Assembly: GCA_945872035.1 (NCBI GenBank)
Contig: CAMBYA010000076.1
Location: 1 to 8,957, forward strand
Origin: Rhizobium sp. Q54
GTDB taxonomy: Bacteria > Pseudomonadota > Alphaproteobacteria > SMXS01
Direction of reading: 5' to 3'
Length of the DNA stretch: 8,957 nucleotides
The number at the start of each line of letters is the position of its first letter. The first letter of the stretch is position 1. This document shows positions 8,347 to 8,957 of this stretch, one piece after another. Below the pieces are notes generated by a model that saw only the letters and a list, made by a program, of their open reading frames with translations, was not told where the DNA came from and made no database searches. The translations under genes and the position numbers were made by a program.

Positions 8347-8399
8347 GCCTTCTTCCCCGTTCGCCTTTGCGTCGGTCGCCCGGTCGAGCGTCCGGCGCC

Positions 8400-8428
8400 T
8401 TCATAGCATCTGCGCGCGGCCACTCCAA
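8400..8428 (-). promoter_or_regulatory. Candidate panB promoter
   Basis: On the - strand TTGGAG (complement of 8423-8428, 3 of 6) and TATGAA (complement of 8400-8405, 4 of 6) are separated by 17 bp, about 54 bp upstream of the panB ATG. It lies in the 167-bp divergent gap between panB and arsR. The -35 match is modest. Confidence 0.35.
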
Positions 8429-8450
8429 CGAAGATGACCGATCCGTCCGG

Positions 8451-8479
8451 TTGACTCGGCTTCGCGTTTTCTATATTTA
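8451..8479 (+). promoter_or_regulatory. Promoter of the arsR-SRPBCC operon
   Basis: TTGACT (8451-8456, 5 of 6 to -35) and TATTTA (8474-8479) are 17 bp apart; the overlapping TATATT at 8472-8477 is a better -10 match (5 of 6) but leaves a 15-bp spacer. The AT-rich block stands out sharply from the GC-rich surroundings. Transcription would begin near 8486, so the leader is only about 28 nt. Confidence 0.55.
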
Positions 8480-8508
8480 ACCTAACGGTAATTTAACTGA
8501 ATGGTAAA
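8476..8508 (+). promoter_or_regulatory. Putative ArsR-family operator, two tandem 16-bp units
   Basis: TTTAACCTAACGGTAA (8476-8491) is followed directly by TTTAACTGAATGGTAA (8492-8507), with 13 of 16 positions identical. Each unit is also an imperfect dyad: TTTAnC, five bases, then GnTAA(A). The pair overlaps the -10 box and covers the predicted transcription start and ribosome binding region, where a bound repressor would block its own expression. ArsR-type dimers recognise such AT-rich imperfect palindromes; binding here is inferred. Confidence 0.5.
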
Positions 8509-8513
8509 TCGCG

Positions 8514-8861
8514 ATGCCCGCCGACCACCTCAGCGCCACCTTCTCCGCCCTTGCCGATCCCACCCGGCGGGCGATCCTGGCGCGCCTTACCAAAGGCGAA
8601 GCCTCGGTAACCGAGCTGGCGCAACCCTTCGACATGACCATGCCCGCCATCACCAAGCACCTGAAGGTCCTGGAACGGGCTGGCCTGGTCATCCGGGGCC
8701 GCGAGGCGCAGTGGCGGCCGGTCCGGCTGGAGGCCGGGCCGCTGCGCGAGGTGTCGGGCTGGCTGCAACATTATCGCCAATTCTGGGACGAGAGCCTCGA
8801 CCGCCTCGATGATTATCTCCAGGCCATCCAGAAGGGAGACTCCGATGCCGGACGTCACTGA
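8514..8861 (+). CDS. ArsR-family winged-helix transcriptional repressor
   Basis: This is a 115-residue single-domain DNA-binding protein. FSALADPTRRAILARL at 10-25 is the classic ArsR entry helix, and the helix-turn-helix spans about 32-53 with recognition helix PAITKHLKVL (44-53). The wing follows at about 59-72. The protein has no cysteine, and the ELCVCDL metal motif is absent, so it is not a thiol-based arsenic or cadmium sensor; it belongs to the SdpR-like group that usually partners an SRPBCC gene. The ATG has no strong ribosome binding site, and the putative operator sits just before it. An ATG at 8501 is in another frame. The 3' end overlaps the next gene by 17 bp, so both are probably one transcript under autorepression. 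The inducer is unknown. Confidence 0.93.
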   Translation: MPADHLSATFSALADPTRRAILARLTKGEASVTELAQPFDMTMPAITKHLKVLERAGLVIRGREAQWRPVRLEAGPLREVSGWLQHYRQFWDESLDRLDDYLQAIQKGDSDAGRH

Positions 8862-8957
8862 GGCCATCGCCAGCAACCTGATCATCACCCGTGTGTTCGA
8901 GGCACCGCGCGTCCTGGTGTGGAAGGTGCACTCGCAAGCCGAGCATCTGGCGCGCTG
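8845..8957 (+). CDS. SRPBCC (AHSA1/START-like) domain protein, N-terminus only
   Basis: The ATG at 8845 has GGGAG 6 bp upstream, and the frame stays open to the window end (37 full codons). LIITRVFEAPRVLVWKV, then AEHLARW if the next base completes Trp, is the start of the Aha1-like SRPBCC fold, a small hydrophobic-ligand-binding barrel. It overlaps the end of the ArsR gene by 17 bp, the usual pairing for these two families. The role is unknown; such pairs are inferred to sense or bind a small molecule. Length and C-terminus cannot be judged. Confidence 0.85.
   Translation, partial: MPDVTEAIASNLIITRVFEAPRVLVWKVHSQAEHLAR

Noticed and set aside
7552..8406. 284-codon open frame antisense to panB
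   Set aside because: It mirrors PanB codon structure and shows no family motif; PanB has all its catalytic residues on the other strand.
8501..8812. ATG-initiated frame starting inside the putative operator
   Set aside because: It overlaps the ArsR gene in another frame and gives a Pro/Arg/Gly-rich product without motifs.

Overview
This is a GC-rich stretch of bacterial chromosome. The gene content and order (radA-cvpA-purF-SDR on one side, panB and yfgM-bamB-der on the other) and the protein signatures point to an alphaproteobacterium, probably outside the Rhizobiales and perhaps Rhodospirillales-like. The class-level call rests on family resemblance and could not be tested by a search. Almost all of the window is core housekeeping DNA. 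I see no mobile element, CRISPR array, RNA gene or phage gene.

Left part, + strand (1-3177). The end of radA (DNA repair, Lon-like C-terminal domain) is followed 6 bp later by cvpA, a four-helix inner-membrane protein. After a 101-bp gap with a good sigma70-like promoter comes purF, the first committed enzyme of purine synthesis. It is the iron-sulfur, propeptide-processed type, with all four cluster cysteines present. purF overlaps an SDR-family oxidoreductase by 4 bp (ATGA), so the two are probably translationally coupled.

Middle and right part, - strand (3174-8346). A small exported TPR protein of unknown role (3174-3869) faces the SDR gene, and their stop codons overlap. Upstream of it on the same strand is a three-gene envelope and ribosome cluster, transcribed in the order yfgM-like TPR membrane protein, bamB lipoprotein, der GTPase, with gaps of only 12 and 10 bp. 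E. coli has the same order. Upstream of that lies panB, which makes ketopantoate for pantothenate and CoA synthesis.

Right edge, + strand (8514-8957). Divergent from panB is a cysteine-free ArsR-family repressor overlapping an SRPBCC/AHSA1-family gene cut by the window end. Its promoter carries two tandem 16-bp copies of an imperfect dyad, probably the autoregulatory operator.

Nothing here amounts to an undescribed multi-gene system. The observations most worth a second look are the displaced catalytic serine in the SDR, the tandem operator of the ArsR gene, and the uncharacterised periplasmic TPR protein.
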